In this document: piece after piece, positions 21,206-30,442 of the stretch
Numbering within the stretch: position 1 is the first letter of the stretch
How the letters are laid out: the number at the start of each line of letters is the position of its first letter
Virus record (IMG/VR): IMGVR_UViG_3300044796_000135
Location: 1-62,730 of that record
DNA: 62,730 nt
Source of the DNA: a virus
Strand: one strand, 5' to 3'
Program-made: the position numbers and the translations under genes
The notes under the pieces: generated by a model
The model's input: only the letters and a program-made list of their open reading frames with translations
What the model was told of the DNA's origin: nothing
Databases searched by the model: none

Positions 21206-22741
21206 ATGGCTATCGCGCCTACTCCAGAACAGGCTGCATCTGAACTCCTGCGCCGCCGCCGCGCGCGGGAATCTCTCGCTGAATATATGTGGTACGTGAG
21301 CGGGAAAGAGCCGCCACGGCATATGCGATTTACGTGCGATGGTATCCATCGTGTGATGGAGCGAAAGATACCGCGCCTCACTGTGGCAGAGCCGCCTGGG
21401 CACGGAAAAACCACGGTCATATCTCATCACTTTCCCGCATACTATCTTTCCAAATTTCCAGATCACTGCATCATTGCGGTTACCCATACTCAAGACTTAG
21501 CCAAGTCGAACGGTCGGCGTGCGCGGAATATTCTGGCATCTGACGAACACAGAAATCTATTTCCAGACATTGCGGTATCAGATGACAGTGCGGCAGCGGA
21601 TTCATGGGAAACAAACAAAGGCGGAATTTACTTAGGATTTGGTGTCGGCGCGACAGTGGTCGGACGTAGGGCCGATGCGGTAATAATCGATGATGCATTG
21701 AAGGGAATGGAAGACGCGGACTCGCAGTTGGTTCGCGACAAATTATGGACGTGGTATGGCGCCGATCTTCTGACTCGTCTCAAGCCGAACGGCGTAATTA
21801 TCGTCGTGGCAACGCGTTATAATTTAGATGATTTGACAGGACGCTTACTTGCCGCATCGAAACAGCCGGGGGGTGAACATTGGTATCAACTCATTTTGCC
21901 AGCTCTCGCTGAAAAGAAAGACCCGCTTGGACGCAAAGAGGGAGATGCTTTGTGGCCAGAATGGATGGATAGAGATTCTCTCCAACGTATCAAAGCGCAG
22001 CCTGCCATGACCGCGCGCATGTGGAGCGCTCTTTATCAGCAGCGACCCGTTGTTGAGGGAGGCAACATTTTGAAACGCGACTGGTTTCGCATCTGGAACC
22101 AGCCGTCACCACCCCGCTGCGAATACATCCTACAGAGCTGGGACACCGCAACTAGTACCCGGGCAAAATCTGCTTATTCTGCGTGCATTACCCTCGGTGT
22201 ATTCCGCGAGGACAAAACCGATCTTCCATCAATCATATTGCTCTCTGCTTTCCGTAAACGCATGGCGTATCCTGACCTTCGCAAGATGGCGCAGCGTTTG
22301 TTCAACGACTACTTGGATACAAACTTCGACGCGCCACTAGGCAACGGCGCAGTTCGTCAGCCCGATGTCTTATTAGTCGAGGATCAAAGCAGCGGATCGA
22401 GTTTGATCCCGGACCTACGCAAAGCCGGAGTAATGGCGACCGCAGTTCGCCCTGCTGCGTACGGAAACAAAGATCAACGCATATTGCTGGCGTCTGATCT
22501 TTTGGAAAATGGCCGTTTCTGGGTTCCAGGACTGGCGCCATCTTTCACGATGCCGAAACGGTGGGCGGAAGAATTTATAATTTCATGCATCAGCTATCCT
22601 GCCAGCGATAGCCGCGATTGGGTCGATACACTTTCTCAAGGGATTCTCCGGATAAAGAAAACCGGACTCGTCCACAACACCGAGGACCCGGTTGTTGAGG
22701 AACAGTGGAAAGACTCCGGCCGCACCGGGGCCATTTACTAA
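21206..22741 (+). CDS. terL: terminase large subunit
   Basis: A 511-aa protein. The ATPase Walker A is EPPGHGKTT (62-70) and Walker B is AVIIDDALK (158-166), with a coupling-motif region VVATRYN. The RNase-H-like nuclease domain follows (QSWDTATSTRAKSAYS near 313, then VLLVEDQSSGSSLI and an SYP..D.RDW.D segment). It drives DNA into the prohead and cuts it. Full length for the family. ATG follows the previous stop without a gap. Confidence 0.96.
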   Translation: MAIAPTPEQAASELLRRRRARESLAEYMWYVSGKEPPRHMRFTCDGIHRVMERKIPRLTVAEPPGHGKTTVISHHFPAYYLSKFPDHCIIAVTHTQDLAKSNGRRARNILASDEHRNLFPDIAVSDDSAAADSWETNKGGIYLGFGVGATVVGRRADAVIIDDALKGMEDADSQLVRDKLWTWYGADLLTRLKPNGVIIVVATRYNLDDLTGRLLAASKQPGGEHWYQLILPALAEKKDPLGRKEGDALWPEWMDRDSLQRIKAQPAMTARMWSALYQQRPVVEGGNILKRDWFRIWNQPSPPRCEYILQSWDTATSTRAKSAYSACITLGVFREDKTDLPSIILLSAFRKRMAYPDLRKMAQRLFNDYLDTNFDAPLGNGAVRQPDVLLVEDQSSGSSLIPDLRKAGVMATAVRPAAYGNKDQRILLASDLLENGRFWVPGLAPSFTMPKRWAEEFIISCISYPASDSRDWVDTLSQGILRIKKTGLVHNTEDPVVEEQWKDSGRTGAIY

Positions 22742-22742
22742 A

Positions 22743-22931
22743 ATGGAAATCCGGTGGGAATGCCCGCTCTGTCATGAGAATAAAATATGGGATGTTGGAT
22801 TACGGATTGGGTGCATCAAGGCCGATTGTCCCGGGGTGCCGCTTTACTCCACCGCTCACAAGCCGGGCCAGTTGGAGCAAGTTGTGGCGGGGCTGTTCAA
22901 GAGGCCCGTACCGGTTGCCGATCCCGAGTAG
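22743..22931 (+). CDS. zinc-finger-like protein, 62 aa
   Basis: Starts MEIRWECPLCHENKIWDVG and has a second Cys pair (GCIKADC). Lies between terminase and portal. Function unknown. Confidence 0.6.
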   Translation: MEIRWECPLCHENKIWDVGLRIGCIKADCPGVPLYSTAHKPGQLEQVVAGLFKRPVPVADPE

Positions 22932-22999
22932 TCCGCAACTTCCTTGCCCTGTCCGCTAGGTGGTGGTAATAATCCCCCGTCCTACACCATGGGCGGTAA

Positions 23000-25447
23000 G
23001 TGTCGAACCTCAGTTCGCAAACTCTTGATTCAGTGCTCAACGGCGCTCCTCATCCATCAATGGACGAGGACCCATCTGACGTTGAGATTACCCCCGACGA
23101 GCAGCCCCAAGACGCCGCCGACATGGAGAAGGACGCGGACGGCAACATCGTCCTGGACCTGTCGCAGCCGGTTGAGGGCGACCCCACCGTCCACGACGCC
23201 AACCTTGCCGAACACATTGACGAGACAACGTTAAATACGATTGCGCAGCAGCTTATCGACGCTGTTGCCGAGGATAAGCGGTCCCGGGCGGAATGGGAAC
23301 AGGGCCTGACCACTGGCCTGGAATACCTGGGGCTCAAAACAGACCTCCGCACTTACCCCTTCGACGGTGCCAGCGGCGTATTCGACCCGCTCATGCTGGA
23401 AGCCGTGATCCGCGACTTAGCCAATTCATCGGGCGAACTTCTGCCGGCAGGCGGACCCGTCAAAACCCAGATCATCGGCATCCCGAATGCCGACACCGAA
23501 GCCCAAGCATCGCGGGTTAAGGAGTTCATGAACTTCTACCTGACCGAGGGTGCCCCCGAGTGGCAGGAACAGACCACCCAGATGCTGCTGTGGCGGGCAA
23601 TCGCTGGGTCGGTGTTCAAGAAAACCTACCAGGACCCGATCCTGAACCGCCCCGTTTCCCCATTCATCACGCCAGACAAGTTCATCGTTAGCTACTACGC
23701 CGATTCCGAGATGGAGACGTGCACCCGGGCGACTCACATCCTGGAAATGCCATACAAGTCCATCCGGCAACTGCAACTGAGCGGGTTTTACCGCGACATC
23801 GAACTTGGCGACCCCGATACGGCAAACTCGGGTACCAGCGATACCATCCGTCAGGCGATTGACAGCATTGTCGGTCTTTCCAAGTCACAGGGCAGCAACC
23901 TCAACGATGCGGACAAGCAATACCAACTCTTTGAATGCCACGTCGATTGGGACCTGGACGGCTTTGAGCACGAAATAGATGAGAAGCCTACTGGCCTCCC
24001 GCTGCCCTACATCATCACGATTGATACGGCCACGATGAAGGTGCTAGCCATCCGCCGCAACTGGCGCGATGGAGACGACGCATTCTCGAAGATTCAATAT
24101 TTCACCCACTTCCGCTTCATCCCTGGCCTCGGCTTCTACGGCATTGGTTACGCGCACATTCTCGGGAACCAGGCGCAGTCGGCAACGGGTCTGTTACGCC
24201 AGATGACGGACGCCGAGACGCTCTCGATGTTCCCGGGCGGCCTCCGGGTCAAGGGGATGCGGATTGACGACAACAATATCCTGATTGGCCCGTGTGAGTT
24301 CCGCGAGATTGATACGGGCGGCTTGCCGATCAATCAGGCTGTGGCCCCAATGCCCTATAAGGGCGCATCCGAGGTATCGTTTCAGCTCTGGACCACCATG
24401 CGGGAGAATGCGCGCGGACTAGGGTCTACTACGGAACTATCTGTTGGCGATGGCCGCCAAGACGCTCCGGTCGGCACTACGCTAGCGTTGCTTGAAGCCG
24501 CGAACAAGATCATGTCGTCAACGATAAAGACGGCACATCGCGCTTTCCGGCGTGAGTTCAAGATATTCCACGCGTTATTCGGCCAATATTTGCCGGAGAA
24601 GCCATATCCGTTCCCAGTCGCTGGCGGTGCCATGTCGATCATGAAAACGGACTTCTCATCGTCCATCAACGTTATCCCGGTTTCTGACCCCAATATCACG
24701 TCCTATGCCCAGCGCGTCACCCGCGCCGAAGCGATCATGCGCTTCATGCAACAGGACCAGAAAAACCTGTTCGATGGCTATCAGACATACCGCCAAGCAT
24801 TGATCGAGATGGGCGTGGACGAAGGCCGCATCAACGCTGTGTTGCCACCGCCGAAGCAGGCCGTACCGTCAGATCCGCTAAGCGAGAACGAAAACGCGCT
24901 GCAAGGCGTCCCGCTGAAGGCCGCTGAGTACCAGGACCACAAGGCTCATATTGCCGCGCACCAACCGCTGGCACAGTCCATTCCGGCCATGCAGGCGCAC
25001 GTCGCCGAACACATGGCCATGCAGATGCGCGTCAACGTGCAGAAACAGTTGGGCATCGAACTTCCGCCTGCTGGCACAAAGCTTCCGCCGCAGATCGAGA
25101 ACCATATTGCGATGCTGACGGCCAAGGCCATGACGGCGCTCAACCAGCCGCAGGGTGCGCAACCCACCGATGCCGAGATTGCTATGAAGCAGATTGAGGT
25201 TGAGGCGTCTAAGGTCCAAGCCGACATGGCGGAAACCGAGGCGAAGAAGCAAATCGCCGCATACAACGCCCACATGAAGTTCGTGGACGGCGAGAAAAAC
25301 CGCCAGAACCGAATCACCGTGGAACTGCTCAAAGGCCAGAACCAGCGTATGGCCGACCAACGTAAGAACGCGGCTGGGTTGGCCGCGAAACAGTTTGGCG
25401 GTGGGACTGCACGTCCGACCGCACCGACAACCAAAACCGTCCAATAG
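23000..25447 (+). CDS. portal protein, P22-like
   Basis: An 815-aa protein. The core matches P22-type portal proteins of environmental podoviruses: DKRSRAEWEQGLTTGLEYLG, GASGVFDPLMLEAVIRDLAN, KTYQDPILNRPVSPFI, GFYGIGYAHILGNQAQSATG, TDAETLSMFPGGLRVKG and RENARGLGSTTELSVGDG. A long C-terminal barrel/coiled-coil tail with Gln/Ala-rich repeats follows. It forms the dodecameric DNA entry ring. GTG 23000 start with a weak ribosome site. Confidence 0.92.
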   Translation: MSNLSSQTLDSVLNGAPHPSMDEDPSDVEITPDEQPQDAADMEKDADGNIVLDLSQPVEGDPTVHDANLAEHIDETTLNTIAQQLIDAVAEDKRSRAEWEQGLTTGLEYLGLKTDLRTYPFDGASGVFDPLMLEAVIRDLANSSGELLPAGGPVKTQIIGIPNADTEAQASRVKEFMNFYLTEGAPEWQEQTTQMLLWRAIAGSVFKKTYQDPILNRPVSPFITPDKFIVSYYADSEMETCTRATHILEMPYKSIRQLQLSGFYRDIELGDPDTANSGTSDTIRQAIDSIVGLSKSQGSNLNDADKQYQLFECHVDWDLDGFEHEIDEKPTGLPLPYIITIDTATMKVLAIRRNWRDGDDAFSKIQYFTHFRFIPGLGFYGIGYAHILGNQAQSATGLLRQMTDAETLSMFPGGLRVKGMRIDDNNILIGPCEFREIDTGGLPINQAVAPMPYKGASEVSFQLWTTMRENARGLGSTTELSVGDGRQDAPVGTTLALLEAANKIMSSTIKTAHRAFRREFKIFHALFGQYLPEKPYPFPVAGGAMSIMKTDFSSSINVIPVSDPNITSYAQRVTRAEAIMRFMQQDQKNLFDGYQTYRQALIEMGVDEGRINAVLPPPKQAVPSDPLSENENALQGVPLKAAEYQDHKAHIAAHQPLAQSIPAMQAHVAEHMAMQMRVNVQKQLGIELPPAGTKLPPQIENHIAMLTAKAMTALNQPQGAQPTDAEIAMKQIEVEASKVQADMAETEAKKQIAAYNAHMKFVDGEKNRQNRITVELLKGQNQRMADQRKNAAGLAAKQFGGGTARPTAPTTKTVQ

Positions 25448-25456
25448 GAGGACGCC

Positions 25457-26254
25457 GTGGCAAAAAACGACAGTTACTCTAGCGGGTACGCAAACGCTCA
25501 GAAGCTGGCCAAAGACATCGGCTATGCTCACGGCGGCAAGCCAAAAGCCCCCGAAAAGTTGGCGGTTGGCGGCAAACTCCATGTCCGACTCCCCCATGCG
25601 CGCCTCAGTATGCATCCGAAGAAAACCGTCGTGCGCGGCGAAAAGGGCGGCATGAAATCGCTCATGGCAAGCCCGCTCGGTGCGATGGCTGGTCCCGGAC
25701 CTGGCGCAATGCCGGAAGCCGCATCCATGCCGATGCCCGCACAAGGCTCACCGATGGCAACGCCGCCCCCCACGCTTGGCGGTGGTGGGATGAAGAAGGG
25801 CGGCCATCCGCGCAACAAGACCGCGAAATATGCCAAGGGTGGTCCTGTGAAGAAAGAGGGCGATAACGCAGGCAAGCCTACGGGCACGCTGAAGAAAGGC
25901 CCGGCAGTTGGTGCCATCCCACTGGAATCCCACGGCAAGAAACGCGCCGTCGGCGTCCCCGGCGATCAGATCAATCCCGGCATGGACGGCAAAGAAAAAC
26001 TCCATGGCCACACTGGCAAAGACAACATTGCGATGGCCAAGGGTGGGGGCGTGAAGTCAGAGCGCCATGTCCACGTTCACCATCATCACTATAAAGCCGG
26101 CGGTGGCGTGAAGGGTTATGCGGCCGGCGGCGCTGGCAAGATCAACCACGGCGCCATGAGCGAAGATGGTTCTATATCAAAGCCGCATATTCCAAGCGCG
26201 AAAGAGCCAATTAAGGTTAGATCGCGGGGCAAGAATGCTATTCGCGGGGGCTAA
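25457..26254 (+). CDS. Gly/Lys/His-rich virion-module protein with AKGG motifs
   Basis: A 265-aa low-complexity protein. GTG start with AGGAGG at good spacing. It contains KYAKGGPVKKEG, AMAKGGGVKSERHVH, MKKGGHPRN and a His cluster (HVHVHHHH). Similar AKGG motifs recur in at least three other virion-module proteins here. The region is likely disordered, basic and possibly metal- or DNA-binding. Function unknown. Confidence 0.75.
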   Translation: MAKNDSYSSGYANAQKLAKDIGYAHGGKPKAPEKLAVGGKLHVRLPHARLSMHPKKTVVRGEKGGMKSLMASPLGAMAGPGPGAMPEAASMPMPAQGSPMATPPPTLGGGGMKKGGHPRNKTAKYAKGGPVKKEGDNAGKPTGTLKKGPAVGAIPLESHGKKRAVGVPGDQINPGMDGKEKLHGHTGKDNIAMAKGGGVKSERHVHVHHHHYKAGGGVKGYAAGGAGKINHGAMSEDGSISKPHIPSAKEPIKVRSRGKNAIRGG

Positions 26255-26256
26255 CC

Positions 26257-26526
26257 ATGGCGCTCACCATGAGCCAAATCGACGCGATCCGGATGCAGGC
26301 AGTTATCGACTATCTCGGTACCTATCCGACATGGAAGGTAGCGGTCGAACCGCACCAGACGAAGGCCCACATCTTCCAGGATGGCCAAGAATGGCAGTTA
26401 GGGTTTTCGCACCAGAAGGCTAATCCCGGAACGTTTGAATACGAGAAACTTCTATCGGCTCTGAATAAATCCATGGCGCATTTTTTGGCGCTCCCGGTTG
26501 AAGAACGCAGAAAACACGCCGCATGA
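26257..26526 (+). CDS. hypothetical protein, 89 aa
   Basis: Starts MALTMSQIDAIRMQAVIDYL and ends in a basic helix. The WKVAVEPHQTKAHIF stretch suggests a small beta fold. In the head gene cluster; not recognised. Confidence 0.65.
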   Translation: MALTMSQIDAIRMQAVIDYLGTYPTWKVAVEPHQTKAHIFQDGQEWQLGFSHQKANPGTFEYEKLLSALNKSMAHFLALPVEERRKHAA

Positions 26527-26536
26527 GCAATCAAGC

Positions 26537-26815
26537 ATGAGCCTCGACGCATTCCGCAAACTTATCTCCGAAGAACTGCAAAACCGCGCCGATGCCCGCG
26601 TATCGCAAGCTGTGAATGTGCGCGCTCGCCCAGCAACGAAGGATTTGCCAGCATCCTCGGTTGAGGAAATCGCGCTGGTGACCATTGAAAACCTTGCTGA
26701 AGCCCGCGCTTATGGCGAGGCAATCCGGGTGGTCACGGCGGCATATAAGAAGCTTACCGATCCTCAGCCGGAAGAAGCGGCTCAGACTCAACGCAAAATC
26801 GTAAAGGCGTACTAA
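26537..26815 (+). CDS. hypothetical helical protein, 92 aa
   Basis: ATG 26537 is preferred over longer readings, which overlap the previous gene. Fully helical (LDAFRKLISEELQNRADARV). Head module; not recognised. Confidence 0.65.
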   Translation: MSLDAFRKLISEELQNRADARVSQAVNVRARPATKDLPASSVEEIALVTIENLAEARAYGEAIRVVTAAYKKLTDPQPEEAAQTQRKIVKAY

Positions 26816-27336
26816 TGAACGAGATCAACCCCGAAGAACTTACCGCGATTGATTTGTCTGCGCTGCAAAGTACGGCTACTGCAAAGCCAATCAGCTTCAT
26901 TGAGTCGCACGAAGAAGCCGAAGTCCAAAAGATTATCGACCAACAGTTTGTCGAGATGTGCGGCAAGCGATATGCGGGCCGTCCGTGCGGCTACCATATC
27001 GTCCTCAAAATCTATGTGCGCCCCGAGGAACTGAAAACCGTCATGGGTGCGGACGGCAAAGAGGTTACGCTTTACCTGCCACCATCCGTCACCGCCGAAG
27101 ACAAATACCGCTCCGGCACGGGCCTCGTGGTTGCCATGGGTTCGCAGTGCTACGAGAAGCCGCGCTTCCCGGCGCCGTGGTGCAAGGTTGGCGATTGGGT
27201 GCGCATCTCACGCGGCAATCTCATCCGCACCACCTATCGCGGTGTGGCTCTGGCCCTGGTTGCCGATGACAACATCCTGGAAGTCATTGACGAGCCGTCC
27301 GACTGGATCGACGGACACCCCGATTACAAAACCTGA
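26815..27336 (+). CDS. GroES-fold-like protein
   Basis: A 173-aa protein. Residues 60-160 resemble phage GroES-like folds: YHIVLKIYVRPEE at the start, TGLVVAMGSQCYE, APWCKVGDWVRISRG and VADDNILEVID, the order of beta strands in Cpn10. If so, it could help capsid folding with host GroEL. The mobile-loop sequence is not obvious. TAATG junction with the preceding gene. Confidence 0.6.
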   Translation: MNEINPEELTAIDLSALQSTATAKPISFIESHEEAEVQKIIDQQFVEMCGKRYAGRPCGYHIVLKIYVRPEELKTVMGADGKEVTLYLPPSVTAEDKYRSGTGLVVAMGSQCYEKPRFPAPWCKVGDWVRISRGNLIRTTYRGVALALVADDNILEVIDEPSDWIDGHPDYKT

Positions 27337-27359
27337 TTTTACTACGCATGAGGTAGCCC

Positions 27360-28487
27360 ATGAGCGATACATCAATTCAACTTGATCCGGACATTCTTAC
27401 GCCGCCTCTCCCGCCAACCGAGCAAGAAGTGGAAGTCGGCCAAGACGACGGTTTGCCACCGGTAGAGATTGGCGAGGATGGCGGTGAACCGGAACCGGTT
27501 GTCGCCACCGAGCCTAAACCCAGAAAAACCTCGCGCCGTGATGCCCGCATTGAATCGGCCACCCACGCCGCCGCTGCCGCAACGCAGCGTGCTGAAGAAG
27601 CCGAACGCCGCGCGATTGCTGCCGAAGCGCGCGCCGTCGAGGCTGAAAAGCAGCGCGCAACGGCTGACGAAGCCACAATCAAGAACCACGAGGCGTGGCT
27701 GAAGTCTGAACGCGATAAGGCCCGCTCTGCCAAGGTCGCGGCCCGTCAAAGCCAAGACGTAACCGCCGAAATGCAGGCCGATGAACTGATCGCGGTCACG
27801 TCATCGCGGCTGGCTGACCTGGAAGCCCTGAAGGAATCGCAGAAAGCCGCCCCGGAACAGCCACGCCAGCAGCAACCGCAGCAGCAAGCCCCACAATTTG
27901 CACCGCTTTCCGAGCCGGTCCAAGAATGGATGGCCGAAAACTCGTGGTTCCACCCGTTCAAGATGGGCAACAACGGAACCCCCCTGATCGTCAATGGTAA
28001 GCCCGTCGCCAACCCTGATTTCGATGCTGAAATGCACGACGCCGCGATGCTGGTTCACAAAAAACTATCCCATGGCATCAAAGCCGGGCGCTATGATTTC
28101 AAAGTTGAATCGCCGGAATACTTTGAAGCCATCACCGACGAACTGAACGGCATCTTCGGCGATGAGCAGGATGAAGAACCCGTCGTTATCGAACAGCCCC
28201 AACCGCAACGGAGAATCCCCATGTCCACCACGCGGCAGCCTGTCGCACCGGCCACCCGTACCGGGGTTCCCGGCCAAGGCAACGGCACCAAGAATCCCAA
28301 CAAAGTCACCATCCCAGGCGAGCACGCAGCCGTCGCGTTGTCACTCCGGGACGCTGGCGTTTTGGCCTACCGATATCCTCAAGGCCATGCCAAGGCTGGC
28401 CAGAAGATGTCTGATCGCGACACGCTGCTCCGCTATAACCAGGACTTTCAGCGCGAAACCGAAAACGAAAAACAGAGGAGAGCCTAA
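27360..28487 (+). CDS. scaffolding-type head assembly protein
   Basis: A 375-aa protein. Acidic Pro-rich N-terminus, then a long Ala/Glu/Arg coiled coil (residues 60-130, AATQRAEEAERRAIAAEARA) and a folded C-terminal part with EWMAENSWFHPF and a PQGHAKAGQKMSDRDTLLRY tail. Position after the portal and composition fit a scaffold; sequence alone does not prove it. Confidence 0.65.
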   Translation: MSDTSIQLDPDILTPPLPPTEQEVEVGQDDGLPPVEIGEDGGEPEPVVATEPKPRKTSRRDARIESATHAAAAATQRAEEAERRAIAAEARAVEAEKQRATADEATIKNHEAWLKSERDKARSAKVAARQSQDVTAEMQADELIAVTSSRLADLEALKESQKAAPEQPRQQQPQQQAPQFAPLSEPVQEWMAENSWFHPFKMGNNGTPLIVNGKPVANPDFDAEMHDAAMLVHKKLSHGIKAGRYDFKVESPEYFEAITDELNGIFGDEQDEEPVVIEQPQPQRRIPMSTTRQPVAPATRTGVPGQGNGTKNPNKVTIPGEHAAVALSLRDAGVLAYRYPQGHAKAGQKMSDRDTLLRYNQDFQRETENEKQRRA

Positions 28488-28490
28488 ATC

Positions 28491-29045
28491 ATGGCCCAAC
28501 GTGGACGCCCGCGTAAAATCCGCGACGAGGAATCGCCGCAGGACAGCCGCACCCCGCGCGTTGCCGCAACCCGCGCCCGCTCTGCCCGAGAAGTTGCCGC
28601 CGACTATCAGCGTTCGGCGCTGTATGTGCCCAAGGGCCGTTGGCCTCCTGGCATGACCCTGCGCTGGGTTGCGTTTGAGGTTGAGGGTGCCGTCAATAAC
28701 ATGAATTGGTCGAAGCGCATCCGTGACGGCTGGGTGCCATGCAAACGTGCGGATTACGGCGATTTGTTCCCGTCTCTGCCGATTCCTGGACATTCCGCAG
28801 CAAACGACGAATCCATTATTTTCGGCGGTCTGTGTCTCTGCCAGCGTCAAACTCGCGACGTGATCCGCGACCGCAAATACATCGAATCCGAAACGGCGGC
28901 GCAAATGAGTTCATTTAAGGACTACGTAGAGGAACGCGGCGTCGGTACGGCTCGTGTCCTGCAGAACGATACGGATGTAACGCTTGGCGGCGTGAACCGC
29001 GACAAATCTGCGGAGTTCAAGGAAGATTCCGTAGCGGAGGCTTAG
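28491..29045 (+). CDS. hypothetical head-module protein, 184 aa
   Basis: Basic start MAQRGRPRKIRDEESPQDSR, then YVPKGRWPPGMTLRWVAFEV and SWSKR-like DNA-facing residues. It resembles conserved proteins found between scaffold and capsid in related podoviruses, of unknown function. Confidence 0.65.
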   Translation: MAQRGRPRKIRDEESPQDSRTPRVAATRARSAREVAADYQRSALYVPKGRWPPGMTLRWVAFEVEGAVNNMNWSKRIRDGWVPCKRADYGDLFPSLPIPGHSAANDESIIFGGLCLCQRQTRDVIRDRKYIESETAAQMSSFKDYVEERGVGTARVLQNDTDVTLGGVNRDKSAEFKEDSVAEA

Positions 29046-29462
29046 GTGACTTATCCAACAACGCCAGATGAACTGAGGGCTATGATTGATGCACGGTGGC
29101 CGGTGGTTCGCGAAAGCTATAATTCGCGTGAAAAATATGAAGATTATGGGAATGTTGAGTTAAGGCACCGCGTTCTCAGACCGTGCGGCTTTGAAGTCGA
29201 GGGTTTGAATTGTGACAAACATCCTCTGATATTCACTGAGGAACATGCAATTCGGGCGCTCTGGTTCCGCTATATGGAGTTAACGCCTCCGAGCGATTTT
29301 GAGGTTGATACAAAGCCAGTATTGTTTGTGTGGAGAGAGTTCCCAGAAACAAACTTAATGCACGGCATTTGGTCAGCGCGGATGCGATATAGCTGTCTTT
29401 GGCGTGATCGCTTCAACGAATTGACGCCACTGGAGAGGGTCGGAATGACGATTGCCGCATAA
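29046..29462 (+). CDS. hypothetical protein, 138 aa
   Basis: GTG 29046 directly follows the upstream stop. Contains TTPDELRAMIDARWPVVRES and many aromatic residues. It is the last gene before a terminator. Not recognised. Confidence 0.65.
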   Translation: MTYPTTPDELRAMIDARWPVVRESYNSREKYEDYGNVELRHRVLRPCGFEVEGLNCDKHPLIFTEEHAIRALWFRYMELTPPSDFEVDTKPVLFVWREFPETNLMHGIWSARMRYSCLWRDRFNELTPLERVGMTIAA

Positions 29463-29784
29463 GGCTTGACGAACCCTGGATTTGCGAGCATCCTTTCGTC
29501 CGTGGCATTCCCCGTGCCGCATCGATTGGTCCATCTTCCCGTCTCTGATCCCGCCGCAGACCCCTGCGGCGGGATTTGCTTTTTCCTCTTGCACGCAACG
29601 GAATTGTGTGACAACCATAAGCAGTCGCTACCTGTAGTATTCAGCGACACGCTCTCCGATGGTTGTTAACGTATCAACCAACCGGCTCCTTCCGGCGATC
29701 AGGGTCTACGTATCCCTGCCGTTCACCGCCCGGACACGCGGAACAACGACACACAGTCGCTTTGTTCAACGCAGGAGCTATCAC
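29463..29784 (+). other. intergenic stretch before capsid genes
   Basis: About 320 bases without a convincing gene. It holds the terminator at 29548 and then about 200 bases that must contain the capsid-operon promoter; no consensus -35/-10 pair stands out. No tRNA-like fold seen. Confidence 0.5.
29548..29586 (+). terminator. rho-independent terminator before capsid genes
   Basis: A perfect 12-bp stem (atcccgccgcag / ctgcggcgggat) with a 4-nt loop is followed by ttgctttttcc. It ends the terminase-portal-scaffold transcript. Confidence 0.92.
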
Positions 29785-30429
29785 ATGACATATGGCGTCA
29801 ATCAGCCGCGCGGGTTCCAAGTCGCACGGTCCTCCATTAGCGCGCCCTGGAACGGGCAGACGACGGAGTACCCGATCACCGCGACGGACGCGAATACGAT
29901 CTTTACCGGCGACCCGGTAACGTTTTCCACACTCGGCACCGTGACCCGGGCCACCGCATCCAGCGCGTGGCTTGGCGTGTTCATGGGCACCAAGTATCAG
30001 ATCGCGAACAACATCTCGCAGATCAGCTTCCCGTTCTGGCCCGGCAATCCCGGTGTCATTGCCGGCACAACCCCGGTCGCCATGGTCATTGACGATCCCT
30101 GGCAGACCTACACCATCCAGGAAACGTCCAACACCGGCGCGTCGGGCACTCCGCTCACCCAGGGCGCTGTCGGCCTGAATGCGAACTTCCTGTTCACGGC
30201 GGGCAGCACGGTCACTGGCCTATCGGGCACGTCACTGGACAACACCACGACGGCCACCACGCTGGTTGGTTCCGTCAAAATCCTCGCGGTCGATCCAACC
30301 ATCGAACTCGGCGTTCCTGCGGTCACTCCGACCCTCAACGGCGGTCAAGGTACGGTCGGCGCTTTCGCAAACTGGCTAGTCCAGATGGACAACGGCGTGA
30401 TGCGCGCCGGCTCCATCCGGGCCGTGTAA
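29785..30429 (+). CDS. putative capsid decoration/structural protein, 214 aa
   Basis: ATG 29785 with AGGAG seven bases upstream. Beta-rich, Thr/Gly-rich (GDPVTFSTLGTVTRATASSA, PFWPGNPGVIAGTTP). It lies immediately before the major capsid gene behind its own terminator-promoter region, so it is probably an abundant virion protein. Exact role unknown. Confidence 0.65.
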   Translation: MTYGVNQPRGFQVARSSISAPWNGQTTEYPITATDANTIFTGDPVTFSTLGTVTRATASSAWLGVFMGTKYQIANNISQISFPFWPGNPGVIAGTTPVAMVIDDPWQTYTIQETSNTGASGTPLTQGAVGLNANFLFTAGSTVTGLSGTSLDNTTTATTLVGSVKILAVDPTIELGVPAVTPTLNGGQGTVGAFANWLVQMDNGVMRAGSIRAV

Positions 30430-30442
30430 GGAGCACAGAACA

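Noticed and set aside
24878-25744. 288-codon minus-strand ORF opposite the portal gene
   Set aside because: It is the antisense of well-conserved portal and AKGG-protein codons; no family and no operon support.
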